DNA from: Agromyces protaetiae
Lineage (GTDB): Bacteria; Actinomycetota; Actinomycetes; Actinomycetales; Microbacteriaceae
Length of the DNA: 64,000 bases
NCBI RefSeq assembly: GCF_030866785.1
Contig: NZ_CP133018.1
Location: forward strand, 372,001-436,000
Direction of reading: 5' to 3'
Below are positions 25,891 through 34,504 of this stretch, piece after piece. Position 1 is the first letter of the stretch; every line of letters starts with the position of its first letter. Below the pieces are notes generated by a model. The model had not been told where the DNA came from. It saw only the letters and a program-made list of their open reading frames with translations, and did no database searches. Both the position numbers and the translations under genes were made by a program.

Positions 25891-25924
25891 CTGTTCTCCT
25901 TCTAACGGGGTGGGGTGAGGTGGT

Positions 25925-26734
25925 TCAGTGTCCGGGTCCGACGCCGAGGCTGTTGCGGACCTCGTCCTCGATGAGGGACCAGATGTGGTCGACGATCGCT
26001 CCGAACTCGGGGGTCCGCTTCAGATGCAGGTCGCGAGGACGGTCGAAGGGGACGGTCACGATCTCACGGATCGTTCCCGGGTGAGCGGAGAGCACGACGA
26101 CGCGGTCCGCGAGGTAGACCGCCTCGTCGATCTGATGCGTGATGAACACCACGGTCTTCTGGTCTGCCGACCAGATGCCCAGCAGCTCGGAGGACATGAT
26201 CTCCCGGGTCTGTGCGTCCAGTGCTGCGAACGGTTCGTCGAGCAGGAGCACCTGTGGGTCGACGGCCAGAGCACGGGCGATGTTGACCCGCTGTCGCATG
26301 CCTCCCGAGAGCTGGCGCGGGAACTGCTTGGCGGTGCGTGCAAGCCCCACGCGTCCGAGTTGCACGGCGGCCAGTCGGCGGGATTCCTTCTTGCTCATCC
26401 CGGCCAGGCGGAGCCCGTAGGCGACGTTGTCCTCCACGGTCATCCAGGGCAGGAGGTTGTCACTCTGGAAGACCATCGCCTGGTCGTCACCGGGGCCTTG
26501 GACGAGTCGTCCGCCGACGCTCACCCCGCCCGTCGTGGCGGGGAGCATCCCATCGATGACGCGAAGCAGTGTCGACTTGCCGGAACCGGACGCGCCCACG
26601 ACGCAGACGAACTCGCCGGGTGCGATGTCGAGGCTGACCCCCTCGAGCGCGGTGACCGGTGGGCGCCGCGGGGGTGTGAATGTGAGGCCGACGTTGTCGA
26701 TGAGGATACGGCCGGACAGGGTATCGGTCGTCAT
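25925..26734 (-). CDS. NMT1-type ABC importer ATPase (SsuB/TauB-like)
   Basis: 269 aa. Walker A GASGSGKST near 42-50, Q-loop FQSDNLLPWMT, signature LSGGMRQR, Walker B LLLDEPFAALD, H-loop FITHQIDEA. ATG at 26734 follows GGAGGGA and starts one base before the permease stop region. Drives uptake with the adjacent permease. Confidence 0.93.
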   Translation of the reverse strand: MTTDTLSGRILIDNVGLTFTPPRRPPVTALEGVSLDIAPGEFVCVVGASGSGKSTLLRVIDGMLPATTGGVSVGGRLVQGPGDDQAMVFQSDNLLPWMTVEDNVAYGLRLAGMSKKESRRLAAVQLGRVGLARTAKQFPRQLSGGMRQRVNIARALAVDPQVLLLDEPFAALDAQTREIMSSELLGIWSADQKTVVFITHQIDEAVYLADRVVVLSAHPGTIREIVTVPFDRPRDLHLKRTPEFGAIVDHIWSLIEDEVRNSLGVGPGH

Positions 26735-26735
26735 G

Positions 26736-27566
26736 TCAGTCTTCCCTCCAAGGGGCGAGCCGCCGCTCCAGCGCGGTGAGGGCGATTGATGCGAGCAGGC
26801 CGACGGCGCCGAGGACGACGACGTAGCCCAAGAGGCGGGCGGTCTGGTACGACTGGGCCGCGGCGGCGATCGCGAAACCGAATCCGGCGATCGCGCCGAA
26901 GAACTCGGCGACGATCACACCGACGAGGGCGCGGGCGAACGCGACGCGGATTCCACTGATGATGAATGGCACCGAATGTGGCAGCGTCACGGTCTTGAGG
27001 GTCTGCATCCGCGTTGCACGGAAGGATCGTGACGTCTCGACCAGCGCGGGATCAGCGCTGCGAAGGCCCGCGTCGGTGTTGGTGATGACCGGGAAGATCG
27101 CCATCAGGATGATGATGGCGATCTTGCTGGCGATGCCGAAGCCGAGGCCCGCCGTGAACAGCGGTGCGAGGGCGACGATCGGGAGCGAGTACAGCGCGGT
27201 GAGCATCGGATCCAGCGTCTGCCGGACCGGCTTGCTCGCAGCGAGGATGGCACCGATGGCGAATCCACCGGCGACCGCGATGGGGAACGCGATCGCGAGC
27301 TCCAGCATCGTGGTGCTGAAGTGGGTCCAGAAGATCCCGGAGGCGATCTCTTCGCCGAGGGCGGCGAACACCTCCGTCGGCGGCACCAGGAGCAGCCGGT
27401 TCTCGATGACGTAGGTTGCGATCACGTGCCAGAGCACGAAGAAGAGCGCGAGGGACAACACCAGTCGAAGCGTGGCGGCGCCTCGGGTGGCGCCCCCCAG
27501 CCACCCGCCGAACGAGCTCACTCCGCCGCGCCGGGTGCTCGGCAGGGCAGCGGTGGTGGTGGTCAT
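26736..27566 (-). CDS. NMT1-type ABC importer permease (SsuC/TauC-like)
   Basis: 276 aa, six helices, BPD_transp_1 fold with EAA loop SFRATRMQTLKTVTLPHSVPFI. Its first codons overlap the stop of the upstream hydantoinase-like gene (ATGA), so enzyme and transporter are translationally coupled. Confidence 0.92.
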   Translation of the reverse strand: MTTTTAALPSTRRGGVSSFGGWLGGATRGAATLRLVLSLALFFVLWHVIATYVIENRLLLVPPTEVFAALGEEIASGIFWTHFSTTMLELAIAFPIAVAGGFAIGAILAASKPVRQTLDPMLTALYSLPIVALAPLFTAGLGFGIASKIAIIILMAIFPVITNTDAGLRSADPALVETSRSFRATRMQTLKTVTLPHSVPFIISGIRVAFARALVGVIVAEFFGAIAGFGFAIAAAAQSYQTARLLGYVVVLGAVGLLASIALTALERRLAPWRED

Positions 27567-28951
27567 ACGGTGGCCTCCGCGCGGACCCTGCGGCTCTGGG
27601 TTCCCGTACCCGGCTCGCCGACGACGTCACCGTCCTCGAAGACGGTGACCCCGCCCACGAGGGTCCGCACCGGGAGCCCGGTGTAGGTCTGCCCGGCGTA
27701 CGGCGTGTACCCGATCTTGCTCAGCACCTCATCGTCGGTGATGGTGGCGGAGCGCACCGTGTCGATCAGCACCAGGTCCGCGTCGGCGCCGACGGTGATC
27801 TCGCCCTTGCCGTGCAGGCGGAACAGGCGTGCGGGGGCGGTCGCTGCCGCGTCGACGACGCGCTCGAGCGAGATCAGGCCGCGGTGCGCTGCATCCAGGA
27901 ACATCCGGGCGTAGAACTGGGTCGAGGGGGTGCCGGTGTGCGCCTTCCAGCCGTCCTCCCACCCGACTTCCTTCTCCTCGCGGGTGTGCGGGGCATGATC
28001 GGTCGCGATGATGTCGATCGTCCCGTCACGAAGCCCTTCCCAGAGGGGCTCGACGTTCCGGCTCGGGACCCAGTACGACAGCGCATAGGAGCCGAGTCGT
28101 TCGATGTTCTCCCAGTCATTGCCGAGGAAGAGCGCCCACGGGTTGATCTCGGCGGTCACCTTCTGCCCGCGAGCCTTCGCCTGCCTGATCAGCTCCACCG
28201 AGCCGGCGGTCTGGACGTGGAGCAGGTGCAGGTGGACGCCCGTCGCCGCCTGCATCCGCAACAGGGTCGCGATCGCGGTCTCCCAGATGAGCCCGTCGTG
28301 CGCGGCGTACGCCTTGGCGTAGGCGAGCGCATCGCGTTCGCCGCGCTCCCAGTACTGGGCCTCGATGTGGTCCATCAGCTCCTGGTCGTGCGGGTGCACC
28401 ATCAAGGGAACGTCGGCGGCTGCGCACATCTCCATGATCTCCAGCAGCTTCCCGTGGTCATGCACGCCGATGCCGGGCATGTGCGGGTAGTCGCGACCGG
28501 TGTCGACGACCATGAACACCTTGAACGCGGCGATGCCCATCTCGGCCAGCCGGGGGATCTCCTCGACGATCGTCCCGGCCGGATTGATGTTCCAATTGAC
28601 GATCGCGGAGCGCTCGTACAGGCCGAACATGTCGGAGAGGATCTCGGCGGTGTTGGGCGGCGGGAACACGTTCGGCATCGCCACGGTCGTCGTCACGCCG
28701 CCCGCGGCACACGCGGCCGTCACCGAGCGGATGTCCTCCTTGTGCGTGAACCCCGGCTCGCGATGGTGGCTGTGCATGTCGACGAAACCGGGAGCGACGG
28801 TGAGTCCGGTCGCGTCGATCGCCGTCGCGGTTTCGGGACCTGTGCCCGGCTCGTGGAGGGCCACGATCCGGCCGTCGCTGATCGCGATATCCGCGGCGAC
28901 GATGCCTCCCGGTGTGACGACTCGACCATTGGTGATCAGGGTGGTGCTCAT
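27563..28951 (-). CDS. Dihydroorotase/hydantoinase/allantoinase-type cyclic amidohydrolase
   Basis: 462 aa. Metal ligands: H60-S-H62 in VDMHSHHREPGF, a lysine in FKVFMVVD near 143 suited to carbamylation, histidines in VHPHD and HLLHVQT, and Asp in ATDHAPHTREEKE, the type of the DHOase class I/allantoinase/hydantoinase branch. ATG follows GAGGAGC. Not the biosynthetic pyrC context: it is fused by overlap to an importer and faces a LysR gene, so it likely opens the ring of an imported ureide, hydantoin or dihydropyrimidine. Confidence 0.9.
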   Translation of the reverse strand: MSTTLITNGRVVTPGGIVAADIAISDGRIVALHEPGTGPETATAIDATGLTVAPGFVDMHSHHREPGFTHKEDIRSVTAACAAGGVTTTVAMPNVFPPPNTAEILSDMFGLYERSAIVNWNINPAGTIVEEIPRLAEMGIAAFKVFMVVDTGRDYPHMPGIGVHDHGKLLEIMEMCAAADVPLMVHPHDQELMDHIEAQYWERGERDALAYAKAYAAHDGLIWETAIATLLRMQAATGVHLHLLHVQTAGSVELIRQAKARGQKVTAEINPWALFLGNDWENIERLGSYALSYWVPSRNVEPLWEGLRDGTIDIIATDHAPHTREEKEVGWEDGWKAHTGTPSTQFYARMFLDAAHRGLISLERVVDAAATAPARLFRLHGKGEITVGADADLVLIDTVRSATITDDEVLSKIGYTPYAGQTYTGLPVRTLVGGVTVFEDGDVVGEPGTGTQSRRVRAEATV

Positions 28952-29031
28952 GCAAGCTCCTCGGCGTACGAGCGGACAGATTGCTCAGCAAGCTACGCGG
29001 GAATTGAGTCGAATGCATTACAACTGAACAC

Positions 29032-29979
29032 ATGAGTGATTCGAATCCTGAATCTCTGGATGTGAGCTTCCGCGACCTCCAGATCTTCGTCTCGGTCGCG
29101 CGCACCGGCAGTTTCCGCGCCGCCGCAGAGCGCATGTACACCTCTCAGCCGTCGGTCACGCGCGCGGTGGCTCGCCTGGAGAGCACGTTCGGGGAGCAGC
29201 TCCTCGATCGAGGCCCTCGAGGAGCGGTCGTCACCGTGGCGGGGCAGACGATGCTCGAGCACGCGCGGCGGCTCGGCGCTCAGATCACCGATCTGCGAGC
29301 CGAGCTGAAAGGCGGTGTTCGCAGCTCACTTCGACTCGGCGCGGCGGCCACCGCGGCCGGATCATACCTCGCGCCATTCCTCACACAGTGGATACCCGCG
29401 CACCCCACCGTGCGAATCGAGGTGATCGAGGACGGATCAGTGGCACTCCGAGAGCGACTCGCCGCCGGTGAATGCGATCTCGCGATCGTCGCCCTGCCCG
29501 CGGGCATCGGGCTTGAATCCGTCGTCGTCGCGGAGGCCGGGGTGCGGGCCTACTTCCCTCCCGGTCATCCGCTCGACACCGGTGAACGTGCGGTGACGAT
29601 CGAGGAACTCGCTGACCACGCCATCGTGATGAACACCGAGGGGTTCATCGCGGCGCGCCTGTTCAGCCAGGAGTGCGAAGCATCAGGGGTGTTTCCGGAG
29701 ATCCGGTACCGGTCGCAAGTCGGGCAGACCCTCGCCGCCCTGGCCGATGCCGGTCTCGGGGTCGGGGTCTTCGCCGACTCCGTATCGCTTCGAGGCTTCC
29801 AACTCGAGTCCCGGCTCGTGCAGAAAAGCTCTGGCGATCCGCTCGCGTTCACGCTCGCCGCAGCATGGCCCCGGATCGGTACACCGCCGTGGATCGAGGA
29901 GTTCGGACGATCCCTCGCTCGGTTCACTCAGGCAACGAAGGGCGAACGCAGGCTGCTCAACCCGCCGGCTCGACCCTGA
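29032..29979 (+). CDS. LysR family regulator of the importer/amidohydrolase operon
   Basis: 315 aa. LysR winged helix at residues about 9-66 (GSFRAAAERMYTSQPSVTRAVARLE), effector domain after residue 95. Divergent from the amidohydrolase with an 80-bp gap that holds an AATGCATT palindrome at 29012-29019, so it probably regulates that operon. Its last 23 bases overlap the 3' end of the convergent lipoprotein gene. Confidence 0.9.
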   Translation: MSDSNPESLDVSFRDLQIFVSVARTGSFRAAAERMYTSQPSVTRAVARLESTFGEQLLDRGPRGAVVTVAGQTMLEHARRLGAQITDLRAELKGGVRSSLRLGAAATAAGSYLAPFLTQWIPAHPTVRIEVIEDGSVALRERLAAGECDLAIVALPAGIGLESVVVAEAGVRAYFPPGHPLDTGERAVTIEELADHAIVMNTEGFIAARLFSQECEASGVFPEIRYRSQVGQTLAALADAGLGVGVFADSVSLRGFQLESRLVQKSSGDPLAFTLAAAWPRIGTPPWIEEFGRSLARFTQATKGERRLLNPPARP

Positions 29980-30691
29980 TCGAGCCGTTCGAGGTGCGGA
30001 GGTCGATCAGATGGCGGCCGGTGTCGGAGGTCGGGATCCGTACCTCCTCGCGGCCGTTCGAGGTCTGGGTCTCGACGCGATACGACCCGTCGGGCACGCG
30101 CACGTCGATCGACCCGTTCGAGCTCTCGGCCGAGACATCCTGTGCGCTCGCCAACTCGAGCTCGACCGAGCCGTTCGACGTGCTGACCTCGACGCCCGTG
30201 CCGACCAGGCCCTCGCCCTCGATGCGTCCGTTGGACGACGACGCTCGTACACGGCCGCTGGCCCCGTCGAGCGTGATCCGGCCGTTGGTGGTCTGCATGT
30301 CGACCTCTCCGACGTCGGAGAGGTCGATCGCGCCGTTCGCGGTGCGGCCCGTCACGTCGACGCCCTCAGGCACCCGCACCGTGTAGTCGACCGAACACCA
30401 CCGGCCGCACCCGCTCAGCACGAGCGTCGAGCCGTCGACGGAATACGTGGGCCCGATCGTGCGATTCGCGCGCGTGCTCACCACCCACTCGAGCGACCCC
30501 TCGTCGTCGTCGCTGCCGGAGACGTTCACCGAGCCCGATGACGAGTCGACCCGAACCTCGGTGATCGTGGTGTCGAGCTGCGCCGACCCCTCGGTGCGCA
30601 TGGTCGGCCCGATGATGCCGCAGCCCGCGGTGAGCAGCACCGCCCCCGCGATGCCGGCCGCAGCGACCGAACGCAGCCAGATTGCACGCAT
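29957..30691 (-). CDS. DUF4097-type beta-repeat lipoprotein
   Basis: 244 aa. Lipobox LLTAGC, lipidated Cys24. The body is a series of short beta-turn repeats, each with SNGS/SNGR/TNGR (NGAIDLS, TNGRITL, SSNGRIEG, TSNGSVEL, SSNGSIDV, TSNGREEV, TSNGSIRV), the adhesin-like right-handed beta solenoid of DUF4097. Two cysteines (GCGRWC) could form a disulfide. Start follows AGGGAGGG. Envelope-anchored; function unknown, related proteins are linked to envelope stress modules. Confidence 0.85.
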   Translation of the reverse strand: MRAIWLRSVAAAGIAGAVLLTAGCGIIGPTMRTEGSAQLDTTITEVRVDSSSGSVNVSGSDDDEGSLEWVVSTRANRTIGPTYSVDGSTLVLSGCGRWCSVDYTVRVPEGVDVTGRTANGAIDLSDVGEVDMQTTNGRITLDGASGRVRASSSNGRIEGEGLVGTGVEVSTSNGSVELELASAQDVSAESSNGSIDVRVPDGSYRVETQTSNGREEVRIPTSDTGRHLIDLRTSNGSIRVEPAG

Positions 30692-30815
30692 GATGCCCTC
30701 CCTGCGCGCACAGGGTACCGCGATCCGGCTGCGGCCGCCGCTGCCGCGAACCGCTCGAACGGGCGGATTTCACAGGCGTCACTCGGCGTCGCCGAACCGG
30801 GATACTATTCGAAGG

Positions 30816-31580
30816 ATGCCCGGACCCCTCGTGGTGATTCCCACGTACAACGAGCGCGAGAACCTCGCCACGATCGTCGATCGTGTGCGCCGCGCTGCGC
30901 CCGAGGCATCCGTGCTGGTCGTCGACGACGCGTCGCCCGACGGGACCGGCCGCCTGGCCGACGAGCTCGCGGCCGCCGACGCGGCCGTGCATGTGATGCA
31001 CCGCCCGGGAAAATCGGGCCTGGGAGCCGCGTACCTCGATGCGTTCGGATGGGCGCTCGCGCGCGGATATGACCCGATCGTGCAGCTGGACGCCGACGGG
31101 TCGCACCGTCCCGAGGAGCTGCCCGCGTTGCTCGCGGCGTTCGAGGGTACGGATGCCTCGGATGGGCCGGTCGACCTCGTGATCGGGTCGCGCTGGGCGC
31201 CGGGAGGCCGCATCGAGAACTGGCCGAAGCATCGCGAATGGCTGTCGCGCGGCGGCAGCGCGTACGTGCGGCGGATGCTGAGGCTGCCCACGCGTGACAC
31301 GACGGCCGGCTACCGCGCCTTCCGCGCGGACGCCCTGCGGCGCATGGAACTCACCGACGTGCACACTCGCGGCTACGGATTCCAGGTCGACACGCTGTGG
31401 CACGCGCGCGAGGCGGGCCTCGGCATCGTCGAGGTGCCCGTCACGTTCGTCGAGCGTGAACGTGGCCGCTCGAAGATGAGCGTCGGCATCGTGCTCGAGG
31501 CCATGGGCAAGGTCACCGTCTGGGGACTGCGTTCGCGATTCGGCCGCGCGCGGCGGGTGCGCCCGTCACGAACGCCCTGA
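30816..31580 (+). CDS. Polyprenol-phosphate mannosyltransferase-like GT2
   Basis: 254 aa, the size of the catalytic domain of actinobacterial Ppm1/DPM synthase. GT2 motifs: VIPTYNERENL (6-16), VVDDASPDGTG, the metal-binding LDADGSHRPEE near 90, GSRW and the acceptor loop near SRGGSAYVRRMLRL. It makes polyprenyl-P-mannose for glycan or protein mannosylation; no membrane acyltransferase domain is fused. TACTAT at 30803-30808 would place the transcript start at about the ATG, so the mRNA is probably leaderless. Confidence 0.9.
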   Translation: MPGPLVVIPTYNERENLATIVDRVRRAAPEASVLVVDDASPDGTGRLADELAAADAAVHVMHRPGKSGLGAAYLDAFGWALARGYDPIVQLDADGSHRPEELPALLAAFEGTDASDGPVDLVIGSRWAPGGRIENWPKHREWLSRGGSAYVRRMLRLPTRDTTAGYRAFRADALRRMELTDVHTRGYGFQVDTLWHAREAGLGIVEVPVTFVERERGRSKMSVGIVLEAMGKVTVWGLRSRFGRARRVRPSRTP

Positions 31581-31708
31581 GCGGGCCGTCGCATGGCGGA
31601 TCGTCGAGCGCGCGACGTCGCCCGCGTGCGGCCAGGGGTTGCGCGCGTCGAGGGGACTACACCTAGGGCCGTCGCTCGGGGCCGATGGGCTGAAGCGTGG
31701 CCCCTCCC

Positions 31709-31752
31709 GCGTATGCCAGTTCCGCCTCAAGTAAGGCGGAACTGGCATACGC
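31709..31752. repeat. Perfect 19-bp-stem hairpin
   Basis: Arms GCGTATGCCAGTTCCGCCT (31709-31727) and its exact complement (31734-31752) with a 6-base loop CAAGTA, 129 bp after the GT2 gene. Without a T-run; could be a terminator or a member of the hairpin family described in the findings. Confidence 0.8.
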
Positions 31753-31756
31753 GTAT

Positions 31757-31850
31757 TGGCGGGTGGCGGGTGGCGGGTGGCGGGTGATGCGTGGCGGGTG
31801 GCGGGTGGCGGCTTGCGGGTGATGCGGGGCGGGTGGCGGGTGGCGGGTTG
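31757..31850. repeat. GGTGGCGG tandem tract
   Basis: About 95 bp of GGTGGCGG and GGTGATGC units beside the hairpin at 31709-31752. With that hairpin it fills the 375-bp gap 31581-31955, in which I see no gene. Confidence 0.8.
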
Positions 31851-31955
31851 CGCGTGGCCCTCGGCCGACTCCTGGGTCCGATTGACGCGTGCAACCCCTT
31901 GCCGCAGACGGGCGACGTCGCGTAGACCGGAGGGGACGCTGGAGGAGGGTTCCGC

Positions 31956-32306
31956 ATGGCGATCACGCTGAATGAGACGGCGCTCCGACACGCGAGATCG
32001 CTGGTCCGCGACGGCAAGGTGGTCCGCGACGAGCGGGATGCGTGGAGCGAGGACGCGCCGAGTGCGTCCGACGAGAACGCGTTCATCGAGCGCGAGGGTT
32101 GGACCGCGTTCCGGCACTGGCACCTCGGCATCGACGACGACGAGAACGACGAGACCAAACAGGCGTACTCGTTTCCCTACGGCGACTTCCACAAGGTGCA
32201 TCGTTGCGCGGTGATCTCGCTCGAGAGCCGCGCCGGTCAGTACGACCACGACGAGATCCGCGATGCGGCGCGCAAACTGCTCGAACTCATCGACTCGGAG
32301 GGATGA
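31956..32306 (+). CDS. Conserved hypothetical protein (116 aa)
   Basis: Soluble, acidic, with no signal peptide or membrane segment. Notable stretches: REGWTAFRHWHLGIDDDENDETKQAY and PYGDFHKVHRCAVISLESRAGQ. Strong ribosome site GGAGGAGG. Similar short proteins occur widely in actinobacteria without known function. The stop overlaps the next start (ATGA), so the two are co-translated. Confidence 0.8.
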   Translation: MAITLNETALRHARSLVRDGKVVRDERDAWSEDAPSASDENAFIEREGWTAFRHWHLGIDDDENDETKQAYSFPYGDFHKVHRCAVISLESRAGQYDHDEIRDAARKLLELIDSEG

Positions 32307-32815
32307 CCATGGCGAACAGCCGTGAGGAACGGAAGCGCGCGAAGGTCGCGATCCGCCATGCGAAGGCGGCCGAGAAGGAGGCGAAGCAGCTCGCGAAGGA
32401 GCTGCCCAAGGGCTCGGCGCGCACGCGCGTCCAGCTGCTCGTCACCGAGACCCGCGCGGTTCGCCGCGCGGCGAGCGCGGACCGGAAGCGCGCACCGGCC
32501 CGCGCCGCGAAGTCCGCCGAACGGGTGACCATCGTGCTCGATCAGATGGCCGGGCGGCTCGTTCCCGGTGCCGAGTCGATCAGCGTCCGCACGAGGCGGA
32601 AGGCCGATGCCGCGGCGAACGCGAAGCGCCGTTCGAAGCTGCTGAAGAAGCGCCGCAAGCAGGCGAAGAAGATCCAGGGCTGGGCGAAGAGCATCGCGGC
32701 CCGTACGGTCGTGCAGTCGGTCACGACGCCGACCGAGGCCGAGGCCGCGAAGGCCGACCGCGCCCGCGTTCGGCGCGCCCGCCGCGAGGACGGCCGCGCC
32801 GCGGCGGGCCGGTAG
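32303..32815 (+). CDS. Highly basic Lys/Arg/Ala-rich protein
   Basis: 170 aa, almost wholly charged helical sequence (KAAEKEAKQLAKELPKG; KRRSKLLKKRRKQAKKIQGW) with no hydrophobic core visible. Likely coiled-coil and nucleic-acid binding by composition. An internal ATG at 32309 is also possible. Overlaps the preceding gene by four bases. Function not recognised. Confidence 0.75.
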   Translation: MTMANSREERKRAKVAIRHAKAAEKEAKQLAKELPKGSARTRVQLLVTETRAVRRAASADRKRAPARAAKSAERVTIVLDQMAGRLVPGAESISVRTRRKADAAANAKRRSKLLKKRRKQAKKIQGWAKSIAARTVVQSVTTPTEAEAAKADRARVRRARREDGRAAAGR

Positions 32816-32831
32816 CGACCCTCGCCGCACG

Positions 32832-32948
32832 GTGAGGACACCATTCGTGCGCCGGCGGGCCGGTGAGGACGCTATTCGTGTACCGGCGGGCCGGTGAACG
32901 AACGAATGTCGTCCTCACGGAGATAGCGTGGACGAAAGGCGTCCTCAC
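32832..32948. repeat. 31-bp tandem repeats with an inverted partner
   Basis: GTGAGGAC-headed units start at 32832, 32863 and (degenerate) 32894, period 31. The arm 32832-32847 pairs with 32903-32918 at 14 of 16 positions, and GTCCTCAC recurs at 32941. It lies between convergent genes and may terminate both. Confidence 0.75.
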
Positions 32949-32992
32949 GGGTCGGGCGACCGTTCGAGGAGCCCGGCTGGGAACCTGGCGGG

Positions 32993-34471
32993 TCAGCCCT
33001 CGGCGGGCTCGACGACCGCCTGGACGGTCGTCTTGCCCGCGGCCTTCGCGGCGGCCGGCTTCTTCGGCGCGGCCTTCGCGGTCGTCGCCTTCGCGGTCGT
33101 CGCCTTCGCAGCGGTCGTCTTCCCGGTCCTCGCGTTCGACGCGGCGGACTTGGACGACCCGGTCGTCGCCGTCGCGCGCGGCGCACGCACGGTCTTCGGC
33201 TTCGCCGCGACCGCCTGCTCAGCGGCGGCCTGCACGGTGCGCGGCATGGGCTGCAGACGTGCGAGCTGTGTGACGTGCTGCGGGCCGAGCTCGTCGAGCG
33301 TCGACACCTCGAGCAGCTTCATGGTGCGCTCGATCTCGGTACGGAGGATCTGGATCGTCTTGTCGACGCCCCGGCGTCCGCCGGCCATCAGACCGTACAG
33401 GTACGCGCGGCCGATGAGCGTGAACCTCGCACCGAGGGCGACGGATGCCACGATGTCGGCGCCGTTCATGATGCCCGTGTCGACGTGCACTTCGAGGTCC
33501 TTGCCGACCTCGCGCGCCACGTCGGGCAGGAGGTGGAACGGGATCGGCGCACGGTCCAGCTGGCGGCCGCCGTGGTTCGACAGCACCACGCCGTCGACGC
33601 CACGGTCGGCGAGCAGCTTCGCGTCTTCGACCGTCTGCACGCCCTTGACGACGATCTTTCCCGGCCACATGCCGCGGATGATGTCGAGGTCGTCGAACGA
33701 GATCGTGGGGTCCATGGCGGAGTCCAGCAGCTCGCCGACCGTGCCGCCCGTCGAGGAGAGCGACGCGAACTCGAGCTTCGGGGTCGTCAGGAAGTTGATC
33801 CACCACGCGGGGCGCGGCAGCGCGTTGATGACGGTGCCGGGCGTGAGTTGCGGGGGAATGGAGAATCCGTTGCGCTTGTCACGGTGACGCGCACCGGCGA
33901 CGGGCGTGTCGACGGTGAAGAACAGCGTGTCGAACCCGGCCGCCGCGGCGCGGCGCACCAGCCCGTACGAGATCTCGCGGTCGCGCATGACGTACAGCTG
34001 GAACCAGTTGCGACCCTGGGGATTGGCCGCCTTCACGTCCTCGATCGACGTCGTGCCGAGCGTCGAGAGCGTGAACGGGATGCCCGCGGCCCCCGCGGCG
34101 CCCGCGCCGGCGATCTCGCCCTCGGTCTGCATCATGCGCGTGAACCCGGTGGGGGCGATGCCGAACGGCAGCGAGCTCGGCCCGCCCAGGACCTCACGGC
34201 TCGTGTCGACGACGGGCACGTTGCGCAGGATCGACGGGTGGAACTCGACGTCCTGGAACGCCTGCCGGGCGCGGACGAGCGACAGCTCGCCCTCGGCGGC
34301 GCCCTCGGTGTAGTCGAACGGCGCCTTGGGCGTGCGGCGCTGCGCGATCGTGCGCAGGTCCCAGATCGTGAGCGCCTTCTCGAGGCGCCGGTCGGTCGGG
34401 TTCATCGTCGGCTTCTTGAACCGCATGAGCTCGGCGAGCTCTTTGGGGTTCGGGAACTGGCGCTTCACCAT
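32993..34471 (-). CDS. lldD: FMN-dependent alpha-hydroxy-acid (L-lactate) dehydrogenase with histone-like C-terminal tail
   Basis: 492 aa. The FMN barrel (about 1-420) has the substrate and flavin motifs [28 protein letters not shown] and the active-site [10 protein letters not shown], as in LldD and glycolate oxidase. From about residue 425 an Ala/Lys/Thr tail of about 65 residues ([27 protein letters not shown]) resembles histone H1; ordinary LldD proteins end near 400. Start follows GAAGGA. It lies 33 bp after the GntR gene with twin LldR-type operators upstream, supporting L-lactate as substrate. Confidence 0.88.
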   Translation of the reverse strand: MVKRQFPNPKELAELMRFKKPTMNPTDRRLEKALTIWDLRTIAQRRTPKAPFDYTEGAAEGELSLVRARQAFQDVEFHPSILRNVPVVDTSREVLGGPSSLPFGIAPTGFTRMMQTEGEIAGAGAAGAAGIPFTLSTLGTTSIEDVKAANPQGRNWFQLYVMRDREISYGLVRRAAAAGFDTLFFTVDTPVAGARHRDKRNGFSIPPQLTPGTVINALPRPAWWINFLTTPKLEFASLSSTGGTVGELLDSAMDPTISFDDLDIIRGMWPGKIVVKGVQTVEDAKLLADRGVDGVVLSNHGGRQLDRAPIPFHLLPDVAREVGKDLEVHVDTGIMNGADIVASVALGARFTLIGRAYLYGLMAGGRRGVDKTIQILRTEIERTMKLLEVSTLDELGPQHVTQLARLQPMPRTVQAAAEQAVAAKPKTVRAPRATATTGSSKSAASNARTGKTTAAKATTAKATTAKAAPKKPAAAKAAGKTTVQAVVEPAEG

Positions 34472-34504
34472 GGTGCGTGTGTCCTTCGGTCGGGGTTGAG
34501 TCGG

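Noticed and set aside
27563..28951. Biosynthetic dihydroorotase PyrC
   Set aside because: No pyr genes nearby; overlaps an importer and faces a LysR gene, which fits catabolism.
31709..31752. Terminal inverted repeats of an insertion sequence
   Set aside because: Only six bases separate the arms and no transposase is near; it is a hairpin, not the ends of a transposon.
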